A stretch of 36,999 nt of DNA from Gnetum montanum (taxonomy: Eukaryota; Streptophyta; Gnetopsida; Gnetales; Gnetaceae). Of the stretch, positions 19,292 through 31,391 are shown one piece after another. The translations under genes and the position numbers were made by a program. The stretch lies in contig MNCI01002776.1 of the NCBI GenBank assembly GCA_015680685.1, forward strand, positions 111,631-148,629, read 5' to 3'. The stretch's first letter is position 1, and the number at the start of each line of letters is the position of its first letter. Below the pieces are notes generated by a model, which saw nothing but the letters and a program-made list of their open reading frames with translations, was not told the origin of the DNA and ran no database searches.

Positions 19292-20400
19292 TTATTGCAC
19301 ATTGACTAACAGTCTCTTATCTAGGATCTCAGGTTTATATATGGTCATGGACCTTGAAGGAAAAGTTGCATAGATAATGTAAGGTCCTTCCCACAATGTT
19401 TGAAATTTGGTACGTTGTGACACATGTGTGGGGTTCCAGTAGAGAACCTTATCTCCTGGTTGGTACTTAACTCTCCTAATTTTCAGGTCATGACGTTGTT
19501 TATTAAATTCCTTGTGCAACTCATTAGATGACAGGGTAGCTAGTCAGTTTTCATCTAGCAAGTTAAGGGTCATTAACCTTTGTTTTTGTGCTAGATCAAG
19601 GTCAATGTTGAGGTCACATGTCGTGGTTAGTGTACGAAGCTTAGCTTGGATAGGGAGCATTGGAAGTTTTTCATACACTAACTCTTAGGGAGAGTAGCCT
19701 ATAGGGAGTTTCCACATGGAGTGGTATGCACAAAGAGCATCATTCAGTTTAGTGCTCCAATCTTACCTATATTTGCTAATAGTTTTGGTTAGTATCTTGG
19801 TAATCTCCTTGTTGGTGACCTTAGCTTGATCGTTTGCATAGGGATGGTATGGTGTAGTCAATTTGTGCTCAACCCCTAAGCGTTGCATTAGCTTTAAAAA
19901 ATTTTCACTTGTAAAGTATGTACCATTATCCAAGATAACTGCATGCAACATACTAAACCTGTTGACGACTTGTTGTTGAACAAATCGGGCAGGTGTAGAT
20001 GATGTGCAACTTTAACAGCAACTGCTTCAACCCATTTTGTTAAGTAGTCTATGGTAAATACGATGTAAGCTTTTCCATTGGAAATTGGTATAATGGGCCC
20101 CATGAAATCGATTCCCCAAATGTTGAAGGGTTCTATCAGTTTAATCCATTATTACAGACCTTCCATTTTAGCAGTCATTCCCCCATCATGTTGATAGCGT
20201 TCACAGGATTGGATGAAGTGATGGGTGTCTTGAAACAAAGTAGGCCAATAATACCCTACAAGTAGGATCTTAATAGCTATTTATCTCCTAGCATAGTGAC
20301 CCCCACAAGGACCCTCATGAGCATCTTGGAGAACTCTTAGTTGATCTCTATCGGGAACACACCATCAAACCAAGCCATCGAGACATACTTTATAAAGTTG
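19292..20400 (-). pseudogene. Degenerate integrase of family A
   Basis: Minus-strand translation shows an HHCC-type zinc region (HEGPCGGH, with the later C-x2-C decayed to CERY). The catalytic core follows: WGIDFMGP with Asp at 20107-20109, and VILDNGTYFTS with Asp at 19928-19930. Exactly 36 codons later, where Glu is expected, there is Lys (QAKVTNKE, codon 19820-19822). The C-terminal part has GDKVLYW and KFQTLWEGPYII at 19292-19519 and then a stop, with no chromodomain. Stops and frame changes separate the pieces. In the family it would join cDNA to target DNA; this copy cannot. Confidence 0.85.
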
Positions 20401-20559
20401 TCCATTGATTTCCATGAAGTACTTGGCTTTGTGAAGAAACTATTGTTTCTTCTTAAGGTCTAAGTCTTGTGGTGTTTGTTGGGTAAAGAGATAGGTCAGA
20501 ATGCTACTGTACTAGTTTGTCTGCATGGGTGATTGATCATTCACTACACCAGAAAAGAG

Positions 20560-21880
20560 GAACTCATCAGGGAAGTGATCAGAAATAGGATACTCATCCT
20601 CTTTACTATCCTAGCTCAACCAAGATAAATGATCAGAAACTATGTTCTTGGTGCCTTTACATTCGATCATTGTTATATCAAACTCTTGTAGGATTACCAG
20701 CCATCGTATAATATGGGGGCTTACCATTGGCTTATTCATGAGGAACCAAATTGCACTATGATATGTGTGTATGAATACTTTGTATCCCAATACATAGTGC
20801 CTAAATTTTCTAGTGCAAACACTACATCCATTAATTCTTTTTCCATAGTAGTGTAGTTAAGTTGTGCACCAACTATACTTCTACTTGCATAGTGGATATA
20901 ATAAGGAAATTTTTGATCATCTAACTATGTAAGTACGGCTCCTAAGGCATAGCTGGATGCATTAGTCATGACATGGAATGGTTTGGACAGTTAGGAGCTT
21001 GTAGAATGGGTGTTTCTACTAGCTTTTGTTTCAAAGTTTGGAAGGCGAGTTTGCATTCCCTGGTCCACTCGAAGGGTATTCCCTTTTTTGTTAGCTCTAC
21101 CAATGGTTTGGCAATCTTAAAAAAGTTCTCTATGAATCTCATATAGTAGCCAGTGTGTCCAAGGAATGATCGAATGTCTTTGATAGTTTCCAGTTGACGG
21201 GTAATTCCTTGGATGACCTTGATTTTCTCAAGGTCTACCTGTATCCCTACATGTGAAATTTTATGCCCAAGTACTATGCCTTCTTGGACCAATAAATTTC
21301 TTTTTTTCTAGTTGAGCCTTAGATTAGTCTCTACACATCTTTTCAGCACTTGCTCTAACCGGTCCAAGGCTTGATAAAAAATTGCTCCATAAGTTGAAAA
21401 GTCATCCATAAAGACTTCCACACCATTCCCTATCTGCTACTGGAATATGCTTAGAACTAAGCGTTGAAACATGGTAGAGGCATTGCACAAGCCAAATGAA
21501 ATTTGTTTATATGCAAATGTTCCCCAAGGACTAGTTTTGGCTTGGTCTTCTAGGGCTACTTGTATTTGGTTTTATCTGCTATAGCCATCTAGAAAACTAT
21601 AATTGTGATGCCCTGCGATTGTGTCCAAGACTTGGTCAACAAATGGCAACGGGAAGTAATCCTTAAATGTTGCCATATTTAGTAGCCTAAAATATACACA
21701 CACCCTCCATTTTCCTTCCTTTTTTAGGCATGATTACTAAGGGGCTAACCCATTCGCTATCAGCAATGGGGTATATGAACCTAACCTTTAGAAGCTGTTT
21801 GACTTATTCTTTTACTAATTGCTTCAACTTTGGGTTGAATGGCCTCTGTGGTTGTTTTTGAGGCTTCATGGAGGAGTCAG
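20560..21880 (-). pseudogene. Degenerate reverse transcriptase-RNase H of family A
   Basis: RT motifs appear in order on the minus strand: SEWVSPL near 21755, DYFPLPFVDQVLDTIAG, FLDGYSR, SFGLCNASTMFQR, and the catalytic VFMDDFSTYG with FMDD at 21401-21412. The connection region FLGHTGYYMRFIENF...EWTRECKLAFQTLK follows in one open frame at 20966-21292. Then comes the RNase H start (DASSYALGAVL) and EKELMDVVFAL. Stops (for example after FLDGYSR) and frame changes disable it. The catalytic aspartates of FMDD are still present. Confidence 0.88.
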
Positions 21881-22479
21881 TGTAAATCCTGTGCTAGCAT
21901 GTCCTAGGATCAATTCTAGTTAATTCTGGATATGACCAAGCGAAGGCTTTTGACCACTTGTTTATTACCTTGAGTAGACTTTCTTTTTGTTGCCGAGCAA
22001 GTCTTGCGTTGATGATTACAGGTTTTCCATTCTTAAGGAATGTGTACTCCATACTGGTGGGCAATGGTTTTAGCTCTAGGGGCTCTTGTTTAAATTTCTT
22101 GGGAATTTTCAACTTCCCCTAGTTGATGTTTTCTAAGTTAGGACTGGGAAGTTGGTGGTGGACTTGCTCTAATGCATCAATGCTATCTATATAAGGGCAA
22201 GACAAACCCTCAGTCAGTTCCATGCATATAAGTGAGCTGCTTTCTTGATCAGCTATTAGCCACTAGGTGTCTTCTTGTTGTGTGGTTGTTGCATACAAGC
22301 ACCTTTGTATATTGATTATTTGTGCATATTGATTGCATGCAGGAAATGTTCAACTTTGCACAACCCATGATCTTTGCATGCAGTTGCACCCTATGTCACT
22401 ATATGCAATGCATGGAACCTTCTTCTTCTTGATCTTTCCAAAAGTATTTTCCTTAGATATTTCTAGGGAAAGATCATGG
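21881..22479 (-). other. Protease-RT linker of family A
   Basis: A minus-strand frame at 21894-22112 encodes a lysine-rich linker (KIPKKFKQEPLELKPLP, then a KESLLKVINKWSKAFAWSY segment) typical of the region before gypsy RT. The part to 22479 is degenerate and shows no separate domain. Confidence 0.6.
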
Positions 22480-22760
22480 ATTCCTAGGCATGCATCGATA
22501 GTGCTTAGCCATGCTCATCCCATTATGATTGGGAAGTCCCCCTTACTGTTTTTCACTTGGATCACTAGGAAGTTAACTGGATATGACCACCCACAAATAG
22601 TGGTAACAATATCCTCCACTAATCCCAAGGGGATAGTGATGGACTGGTCAGCTAACTCTAAACAGACATTGCTCTTTTTCAATGGGGGTAGGTTCTAGGC
22701 CTTATACATTTCTTGGGATATTAGATTAACACTGGAGCCTGAATCCAAAAGAGCTTTTCA
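22480..22760 (-). pseudogene. Degenerate aspartic protease of family A
   Basis: The minus strand reads ALLDSGSSVNLIS, with the active-site Asp-Ser-Gly at 22737-22745, followed by a second protease motif near 22500-22540 (PIMIGWAWLSTIDA, like ILGRPWL..A). Stops lie on both sides of the first motif. In gypsy elements this enzyme cuts the Gag-Pol precursor. Confidence 0.75.
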
Positions 22761-23489
22761 TGGCTCATTCCCGACGATTTGTAGATAGATTAGGGGATTC
22801 CTAGGATCAGAGAATTTCCTGGGAAGGTGGCCAGCTTTGATCCAATCAGTAATGACATGTGTTAACATGACTATATGCATTGAATGTGGTGTTAAGTTCG
22901 AAAGGGGCTTTGAAGCTTTAGTTGATATGGAGGCATTCGAAGACTCAGCCACTTGGGGTTGCAAAGGCTTGGTTGGATTGTTGGTTCTGAAGAAAGATCT
23001 TTTCATCGTACGATTATTAGAAAAAATAGTAGGTTGAGGATTAATAGCCCTTGTGGCATTGCATTGCTGTGGCTGAGTAGGGAGTTCACCTTGCATTTTT
23101 GGAGTAGGTGGTAATGGAGTTATTGGTGGGAGAGCTGCGGCCGAATTGGAAGGATGGTATACCTGTGGAATGTTGCCCCTAGGAGAGAGAGTCCTATAGT
23201 ATTCACGGGCTTGGTAGTGATGTTGGGGAGTAACATGACCAATAGAGTCACGTGGAGAGATTGGATGCTACACGTAATATCCATATGGGTTTAGATGCTA
23301 GTAAGGATATTGTTCCCTTGGTGATGGCATTCCTCATGATTGTGTGTGCTGCCACTGTTGATGTTGCTCGATTGGTTGTGGTGGAGTTCCACTTGGATAA
23401 TATGTTAAGGGTTGGTGGAACTGCCTTGGGTTACCTTGGGGATAAGGTAACCATCAGGATGTTTGCCATTTGTTTAATCATGGATTAAG

Positions 23490-25405
23490 TGCATACACCC
23501 CAAACTTCTGTAAATGTGAGATTACAGGGCAACATCCCTTAGGATGGTCGTATTGATAGATCTGACATCCATTATCATCATCTATATCTAAGTCCACAAC
23601 CTCTTCAATAATAGCAACTTTACCCTTACCCTTGTTATGTGCACTTTTTGCTTCTCACTTTTTCCTTTTGTCATGGTCATTACCTCACTCCCTAGACTCC
23701 TCTACTACTTTGAGCATAGTTTGAAACCTACTATCAAGGGAGTCCCACATTTGGTCTACCTTTGCTGATACTTTTGACGTTAACTTTTGAATAGGCAAGA
23801 TTTTCCTATTCATCATCTCTTTGAGTGGTGACTCTTCCTCATCCTCACAAAATCTTACTCCCTTCTTTCGGAGGGAAGCATCTTGGTTGTATTCTTTTGC
23901 ACTCTCTCTTTTTTGTAGATCACCTTCTTCTTTAGCTACTTGCTCCAGCAGTTTGTGAATTTGATGGGACCTAAGCTCAAATAACCTTCCTTGGGCATAA
24001 GTCCCAAGGGTCCTTCTTATTTCATGCCTAAGCCCATCTATGAGATGGTGTAGTTGATCCCGCTGCAAATAACCATGGCCAGGACAATGATGTAAGAGTG
24101 CATAATAGTGGCCCATGGTAGCATCCAAGGGTTCATGACTTCCTTGTTTCCATCCTTGGATTTTCTTTCGTAGGTTAGACATCCAGGAGTACTTTTGGTA
24201 CTTATCTTTGAACAGTTCTAACATTGTACTTCACCTATGAATGGATTCTGATTCTAAGGATTGGTACCAGCTTTTAGCTTCTTTTATTAGTATTTGTGGA
24301 AACAACTTAAGCTTTTGCCACTCATTTTCTATGTTTTACAAGGCACACACATCATGAAATGCTTGTAAGTGATTTTGAGGATCAATGTTATATCCCCCTT
24401 CAAATCGTGGGATGTTGTTCATGTCTAGCCTCTTGATCCTACTATCTTTTTGGTGCCTTGTTGGAACTCTTATGACCTTAGTTATATCTAGCATGCTTCA
24501 CATGGCAAGTAGGGGTTCATCTTGATCATCTCTTTTGTAGCATTTATGGTGCCTACGTGGTTCCCTATTCTCCCTTCTTCTATGGCATGATTCCCTAGAG
24601 TGTCCTCATCCTTCATCTTGGTTGTCTCATCTGTGACTTCCACTTTGTTTACCCTTATTCTCACGATATGTTTTTCCATGGCTATGTCCGGACACGGAAG
24701 GAGAGGATGAAGGAGATGATGGAGATGAAAAAGAAGGAGAACCGCCATCACGACGATGTCTACTACCTTCTCTTCAGTGGTCTTTCCCTCAATCGTGATT
24801 GCGATCAAAATGCCCACCTTTGCCATGTGCCCTTGTTCCTTTTTTGGACTCTTTGTGTCCGTTGGTGTTAGAACCTAGGTTGTGAATAGTAGAATGAAGG
24901 TTTTGATACACAACCCCTTGGCCAAAGTCAAGGGGAGGAACATCGTTATGTGGGTGACTACCTAAGGTAGGTTCATCACCCTCATTTCACTTAAAATGTG
25001 CAAGGCATCCTTACACCATTTTCCCTTTAAGGACTTATGGTGTCTTTCCTGTTGCAAGTCCCTTTAACATTGCGCTTCGGTGGGATGATAGTCTCTTGAA
25101 TCATAGTCTTGCATAATGTACTTTGCATGTAAGTGTTGCATGCCTATTCGTGTGAGAGCATGAAGAAGCATACTTGGGACTAAACAGTCGGGAGGTAACA
25201 CTATGTTATCTTTCAAGTCATGTCAACGCAGCTGTTTGTCTTGGTGGAGAATAAAGGTGAAGTCGGGTACATATTCATCGGGATGAATATATACCATACG
25301 AAACTATTGAGGAATTGGCAGGTCAATGTCATGTGTATTTTTCCGCTGATTGCTTCTTGTGTTAGTCCTCGGTGGTGAAGTGATTTTGTGTGAAGAAGAA
25401 GACAT
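23490..25405 (-). pseudogene. Degenerate gag of family A
   Basis: A likely start is the ATG at 25405 (MSSSSHKITSPP), about 110 bp after the PBS. About 170 residues with no known domain follow. The capsid-like Retrotrans_gag region is clear at about 23990-24480: HLQAFHDVC, LKLFPQILIKEAKSWYQSL, then LHHCPGHGYLQRDQLHHLIDGL within an open frame at 23685-24224. Near 23531-23580 the sequence GCQIYQYDHPKGCCP looks like a CCHC zinc knuckle whose second cysteine became tyrosine. Stops and frameshifts are spread throughout. The role would be the particle shell and RNA packaging. Confidence 0.75.
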
Positions 25406-25517
25406 CTTGTCTTATTTAGTGTGCTCTGTACTATTACCTCTTCTTAACCAACCCTAAGGGTTCGTTCCAATGATGTGAATGATTTCTTAAGTTCTACTTA
25501 GCACACAAACAACTAAG

Positions 25518-25535
25518 TCCCCGACAACAGCGCCA
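25518..25535 (-). other. Primer-binding site, tRNA-Asp type
   Basis: The minus strand TGGCGCTGTTGTCGGGGA lies one base inside the 5' LTR. It differs at two positions from the complement of the 3' end of plant tRNA-Asp(GTC), TGGCGCCGTTGCCGGGGA. Both differences are C to T, as expected from deamination. This primer is usual for Tat/Athila-type plant elements. Confidence 0.88.
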
Positions 25536-25536
25536 A

Positions 25537-26339
25537 TGATGAGCGGCGAGGTACCCCTATGCTCAACCATATGAATATGAGCATTTCATGCATGATCTGG
25601 TTGAATTCTAAGGACTAAGTGCCTATGCACATGTGTGGGACAATGACGGGTTGATTAATAGTTGTCTTTCCAAACTTACTTGTATGTCACGATTGTATGG
25701 TTAAGTAAGCTTAAGACATATGATTTTTATGGCTTTTATGTGTTTTATATCCTGTGTTAATAAGGATGGAAGAGAGAGATAACTAAGTAACTAATCTAAA
25801 TTAACTATTCATTAACTAAGTTCTAAGTACTCCTAACACTAGTATTCATTCCCACTTGCCGTACACATCCTAAACTAGTGCAACGCTACTGGGATTACCA
25901 AACGCTAATCGTTACTGGGTCACTAAGCACCACATGCATGCTCGAAGTGGTCATACTAAGTGTATTTAACTAAGAGAGTTGTAGGGCGAGAGAAATCATT
26001 AATTAACTACAAAATAATTAAATAATAATTAACACTAATTAATCTATTTTGTATGTTGCAAGGTTTATCATAAAGTTCATCTTTATTGCCGTACACAAAG
26101 TGTGCTCAGGTACATAATGCTCGAATAAAGATTCGTTCACTCTATGACTCCTACTACGGGCACGCAAAAATAATTCTAACTCTAGAGGAAGAAAATGGTA
26201 AGAGTTTGGCTAAGGGACTAATTCTTAATTGTGGAAACCAAGGGTGCCGCCTCTTATTTATAGATAAGGAGACAGGTTGTGATATCGGGTATTGGATATT
26301 GCAGACGCGATATCGCATACATGATATCACGGTTCATCA
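25537..26339 (-). repeat. 5' LTR of full gypsy element
   Basis: The LTR is 803 bp, TGATGAG at 25537 to TCATCA at 26339, and is flanked on the outer side by CATAG (26340-26344). The TATAAATA box lies at 26265-26272 on the minus strand. It matches the 3' LTR end to end with many substitutions and few indels. Confidence 0.92.
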
Positions 26340-26344
26340 CATAG

Positions 26345-27474
26345 AATGCTATTTTATGGGAGGTGTTGGAACACAAAATAATTGAAACATAGGTACACCC
26401 CAAGATTTATAGAATTTTATAACTTAGTGCTACCTGGTAGTATTAAACTTGTGATCAATGATTACTACACTAAGATCTATATCACTAGGCTACCTAGTAG
26501 AATGGTTTTCTATGAATATAATTTCATAAGTTTCATAGGATTTATCATTATACTTTTAGTATTTCAACCAAATATAATTATAGTTAATATAAATGAAAAT
26601 GGTAGTTACAAAAATGGAGTATTGAAAATTTTGAAAGGATTCAACTAGGGATTGAGATTGCCAGCATTATTGTCATGAATAGATACCAAAGATAAACAAG
26701 TTTAGATGAGACACATTTAACTCAACACCCAAAGGGGGGCAATAGAGGCCAATATTCCTTTCTTACTAATTTTAGAGATAGAAAGATAATTTTACAAAAA
26801 GATCATTGGTAAAAGGGCTTTTCTATTTCCATGTATGATTAGGAAAGTATGTAAAAGGAAGGGCGAAAGTGAAAGTCAATACTCCTTTCTTGTTATTTTT
26901 AGAAATAAAAAGAATTTTTTTTTGGATTTGGAAAATGAATCCTTTGATGAAAACTCTAAAAATCTAATAAAATTTGATGAAAATGTTCAAAAATTTATTT
27001 ACTATAAGTTGTGGTATTACAACACGAGTTATGGTCTTCAAACTACAAGCTAACCATGAGTTGTGATTTTCAAAAATAGTTAAAAAAAATCTAATGTAAC
27101 CAAAAGTCATAGTTTGATAAATCATCAAAAAAGTTAAAATTGAGGATATCATAGGTCATGGTATATTCACCATGGGTTGTCATATATATACCACAACCTA
27201 TATATTTACGACAACCTAACTATAGGTTGTTGTGAAAACATCATATTTTTGAATTAAATTTGGAAGTTGGTAACTCCCTCATTAGTTAGAGTTTTGAGGT
27301 GATCTTAAGCTTGTTGGCAAGCTTTTGAAAAGATCTATCTTATTGAAAAATTTTAACACAATTGTAGTTCATTTAGTCTATTAGATATTCCTTAGAAAAG
27401 TATCACTTTTAATGATATGATTTTGTAAGAACACTTTACCATGAGTCTTGGAAAAATATCACAAGTTTTCGCTA
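26345..27474. other. AT-rich intergenic DNA between two LTR insertions
   Basis: No gene or known element is recognised. Several short open frames look random (rich in Phe, Asn and Lys). A hairpin lies at 27211-27230 (ACAACCTA/TAGGTTGT, loop ACTA) inside a wider inverted repeat, CACAACCTATA at 27192-27202 against 27221-27234. Confidence 0.5.
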
Positions 27475-27479
27475 ATAAC

Positions 27480-28182
27480 TGATGAGTGGCGAGGTACCCC
27501 TACATCCAACCATATGAATACGAGCGTTANNNNNNNNNNNNNNNNNNNNNNNNNNNNNNNNNNNNNNNNNNNNNNNNNNNNNNNNNNNNNNNNNNNNNNN
27601 NNNNNNNNNNNNNNNNNNNNNNNNNNNNNNNNNNNNNNNNNNNNNNNNNNNNNNNNNNNNNNNNNNNNNNNNNNNNNNNNNNNNNNNNNNNNNNNNNNNN
27701 NNNNNNNNNNNNNNNNNNNNNNNNNNNNNNNNNNNNNNNNNNNNNAGATCCTAGGTACGCTACTGGGTTACCAAGTAGTTACACTTAAATGCTCATAATC
27801 AAGTTATACTCATTTCATGTTTTAACATGAGTTTAAGGATGAGAAGAGATTAACTAGGAAAGCAGTAAATAACAATTAATTAAATGATTAAACTAAGTGA
27901 ATGCTGCAATGATGAAGCAATCTTTATCTTTATTTCCGGTCATGTGCGTCTCCAAGTACATCACACTTGAATAAGGATGTTGTACAATTACATTCACCAT
28001 ACTGTGGGCATACATAGAGAGGAAAATGGTTGAGAGGAAAATTGAAAACTAAAATCAAAACTAACTCTAAAAACTTCTATATGTCTAACTCTTCTGTCTA
28101 CCTCTTATTTATAGATGAGGAGACAAGTTGTGATATCACGGTTGGGTTGCAATATTGCGGTCACCCAAATGATGACTCATCA
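27480..28182 (-). repeat. Solo LTR of gypsy family A (with assembly gap)
   Basis: It runs from TGATGAGTGG at 27480 to CTCATCA at 28182. It is flanked by perfect 5-bp duplications ATAAC at 27475-27479 and 28183-28187, and no internal element sequence adjoins either side. That is the signature of LTR-LTR recombination. It is more diverged than the other LTRs. A run of 216 N at 27530-27745 hides part of it, so its true length is unknown. Confidence 0.85.
27530..27745. other. Assembly gap (216 N)
   Basis: This is a run of undetermined bases inside the solo LTR. A collapsed or misassembled repeat here is possible. Confidence 0.99.
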
Positions 28183-28187
28183 ATAAC

Positions 28188-31100
28188 CAAGGATCATGGT
28201 TGATTATTTTGATGACTATTTTGATGACTATGAGTGTTGGCAACCTCATAGTTTAACACTAATGAGACTATGAGATGACCATGAGTCATGGTTTGTTTTT
28301 TGAGGATACACGAGTCATGGTTAGGCCATGGCAAAAGAAAAAAAATTAAAATTTCAAGAATTTAATTCAAATTTTAAAACCAATTTGATCCTTGATGTTG
28401 CCTAAAGTCTTTGAATAATCTATGATGATGAACTAAGCAAACTAAATAGAATTTGTAGTTGGATTAATTATACAACTTTCATGACTTTTAAACTTCAAAA
28501 CTTGAATGTTGAATCTATTTTGTAAAGAAATTGGTTGAAAGTATTTGATGAATTTGATAAAGCTAATGATGAAATGACAAGATTAATTGTTGATGAGATT
28601 GTCAAATGACAAGTATTAATAAATGTTACAATTATTTGAAGTGATGAATGAAAAATTGCTGAAATAGTGATGGATTATTGAATAATAAAATTGGTGACAA
28701 AAATTAATGAATTCATGAATAAGTTTTTATAACTTAAAAAATCTTAGTACAACATGTTTTTCTCATATATTTATAGTCAATTGATGCAAAAAACCTTTTT
28801 TTGATGAAAAATGGATAGGATATTGAAGGAACATAAGTGAATGGGGTCATTACTTAATTACATCCACTCATCAATCTTTTATAAAAGGAAAAATAAATAT
28901 AATTTTATATTTTATCCTATTTTTCAAGAAAATTTAAATTTAAATTACATGGCTTTTATTTCTATTTTGTTATTTGTCTTCAATTGGTTTTTGATCTTAA
29001 ACTTTGTGTTCTCTTGAAATTTGATATTTGCTTTTTGTCTCTATTCTTTTACTTGATTTCGCTACACTTCCATATGTAAATATGGCCTTCTATTACCTTA
29101 AACTTTGGAATGTTGAATTCATTTCTTCTTCTTGCTTAAACTCTACAACATGAACATGATTTTCCAAAGTACATGCTAGAACCACCAAATTTTATGAAAT
29201 GAACATTGGAATTTTTTTTTCTATTTTCATGTTTGATCAAGAAGTTATGTAGAAGAAAGGGAATCTCTAGCTATACCAACAATATTTTTTAGAGGGTAGT
29301 GTAGGCATCCTTTGGTAAGATCATGAAATATGTATCAATGACAAAAGTGATGGATCTTTTCCATAAGTACTTGCGAGAACCTAGACTACCACCAGCTTTA
29401 TGTCTACCATGATAACTCTAGTAGTAACAATTATCCTTTCCACATTAATAACATCTATCACACCATCTTAGGAGACATTAGGAGGAGTAAAGATAAGTTC
29501 AACACTTGTTCAACCATTAAGTGTGTATTACCCAAAAATGCCTACATTAAACTAGATTAGAGGGGTAGCATAAGAATTCAAGTGGAGAGGCCATGATATT
29601 TTTGAGCTCTTGGTTATTATAGAGAGGACACATAGCTAGGTGATGATGAAGCTCCCAATTAGTGAGATGTTGGTCAGAATATCTCCAAATTAACCACAAA
29701 TTTTAGGTAATATAGCATCATTTCAAATGATGCTTAAAGAATGCAGCAAAACCATATTGTTCATTCTTCCCTGTGAAAGATTAGAAGAAGCTACAGAAGT
29801 TGTTGCTAGTTAATTAAATACACGTTGAATATTCTCATGGCTGATTATAGATTTTAGTGCATAACAAGATATCTTGGTGTTTGCTTGCTTAGTAGAAGAT
29901 CAAAAAAGTAGATGTTCTTAGGTAGGTAAACCTAGTTGAGCACAGGTAATGCCTAGAGTAGATGATGAACTTAAAGTATGTTTTGGACAAAATCTTTGAC
30001 ATTCTAGAAGATGTGATCATTCTAAAATTTGAGCTTGTGCTCTCAAAGGGAAATTTATTCTTGTTTGAAGTAGTAAATTAGTAAAGATGAATGGAGAATC
30101 TCATATTGAAGTAAAAATTGATAGAACTTTAGGAAAAACTCAACAAGTTTAGTTGTTGTATTTCACTAGAAGATTTAGACAAATTTAAAGGTAGAAAATG
30201 CACAACTACAAGTTGCTACTGGGGAAGCCTATGTAATCAAGACATAGGTTGTGTGATAAACATCATAGGCCCACAAAAAATCTTATGGCCTTAAAAAAGG
30301 AATTGTTAAACTTAAGAAGGAAAATAAGAAGCTTACCATAACAAATAGGCCATGGAAAATGATAAGAAAAGAATGAGAGGCATACAAGATTTGTCTCTAG
30401 CATTTCAAACAAGAGCAAGCTAAAGAAAAATTGGTAATAGTAAAGTTAACAAGGAAGCATCATAATCTCTCCATGCAAGACGTGCATAATAAACACCTTT
30501 GGAGATTACAACATGGAAAAATGAGGCTAATAGAATAGAAAACAATAAGAATCATTACAAAGACCAAGTTGGCTTATAGAAAGAATTGAACAAGAAATAT
30601 TCAAAAACCATCAAGGACAAACTTGAGTACATCCACTATGATCCAAACTTAGCTATGTGTCAAGGTGCTACTAATGCTTTGAATGGTTGGATGGTATTAT
30701 AAGCATGAAGCTCAAATAGAAAGACTTTAGTAATTAAAGATCTCTCTCACTATATGGAACTTACTGACTTGTGCTACTCTAATCTTACCTTCATCACGAA
30801 AAGTAAGTCTAAAAGTGAGTTGGAGATACAACTTACAACAATCTTCGTGTTCTATGTACATGAGTGTCAAGTCCACAACAAAATCAAAGAGAAGCTGAAA
30901 GCTAAGATGACAAAGAAGAAAATTTATAAAAGTTAATTTATAGACTAGGGAGAAGTGGTAGAAGACCTAGCACAAAGAATGAATAATTACCAAGAATGCA
31001 AACAAATTTCAACAAATCTAAAGCATGAGTTATGCCTTTTTGCAACTTGACTCATTAATGCTAACAAGCTATTCCTAATCTTTCCATGTCTATAAAACAT

Positions 31101-31391
31101 TCTAGTGTAATTTAAGCTAGAAAAACACACATGAACAATATGTTCACATGAATTGATAAAGAGAAATTATAATTAGTTAATCAAATTTGGAAGTCAAAAT
31201 ACAAGGAACCAATGTCATCAAAATTTTGAATCTTAGAAGTCATTTTTAAAATTTTCATCATTTGTAAGATAGTCACTTTAGTTTTGTAAATATAGTAATC
31301 ACTTGAATTGTGTAGTCATGTGACACTTGTAGTTTGTTAGTTTTTTAGCATTACCCCACTAATTTTATAATCAAACTTCATCCATATTTAT
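28188..31391. other. AT-rich intergenic DNA without recognised gene
   Basis: About 3.2 kb with no recognisable gene, LTR or RNA gene. The plus strand is A-rich, and a short open frame at 30754-30936 encodes a lysine-rich peptide of no known family. It may be the remains of an old element, but no motif supports a name. Confidence 0.5.

Larger units (their letters stand above)
16451..26339 (-). mobile_element. Full-length Ty3/gypsy retrotransposon, family A (Tat/Athila-like), inactive
   Basis: The element is 9,889 bp and flanked by perfect 5-bp target-site copies CATAG at 16446-16450 and 26340-26344. In its own direction it has the 5' LTR 25537-26339, the tRNA-Asp PBS 25518-25535, gag 23490-25405, protease about 22480-22760, RT-RNase H 20560-21880, integrase 19292-20400, a 2-kb non-coding segment, the PPT and the 3' LTR 16451-17258. 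The domain order PR-RT-RH-IN is that of Ty3/gypsy. No chromodomain follows the integrase. This, with the Asp PBS and the RT motif SEWVSPL, favours the Tat/Athila side over chromoviruses. Every domain carries stops or frameshifts, and the LTRs differ by many mostly C/T-type changes, so the insertion is old. Confidence 0.92.

Noticed and set aside
19292-19519. A chromodomain after the gypsy integrase
   Set aside because: The frame stops soon after the GPYII motif in this element, and the second element also shows nothing resembling a chromodomain.
24668-24871. Plus-strand open frame across gag
   Set aside because: It is antisense to the decayed gag region and rich in Lys/Glu/Met because of simple composition.
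27448-27798. Open frames spanning the N run
   Set aside because: They are open only because undetermined bases contain no stop; most of the predicted residues are unknown.
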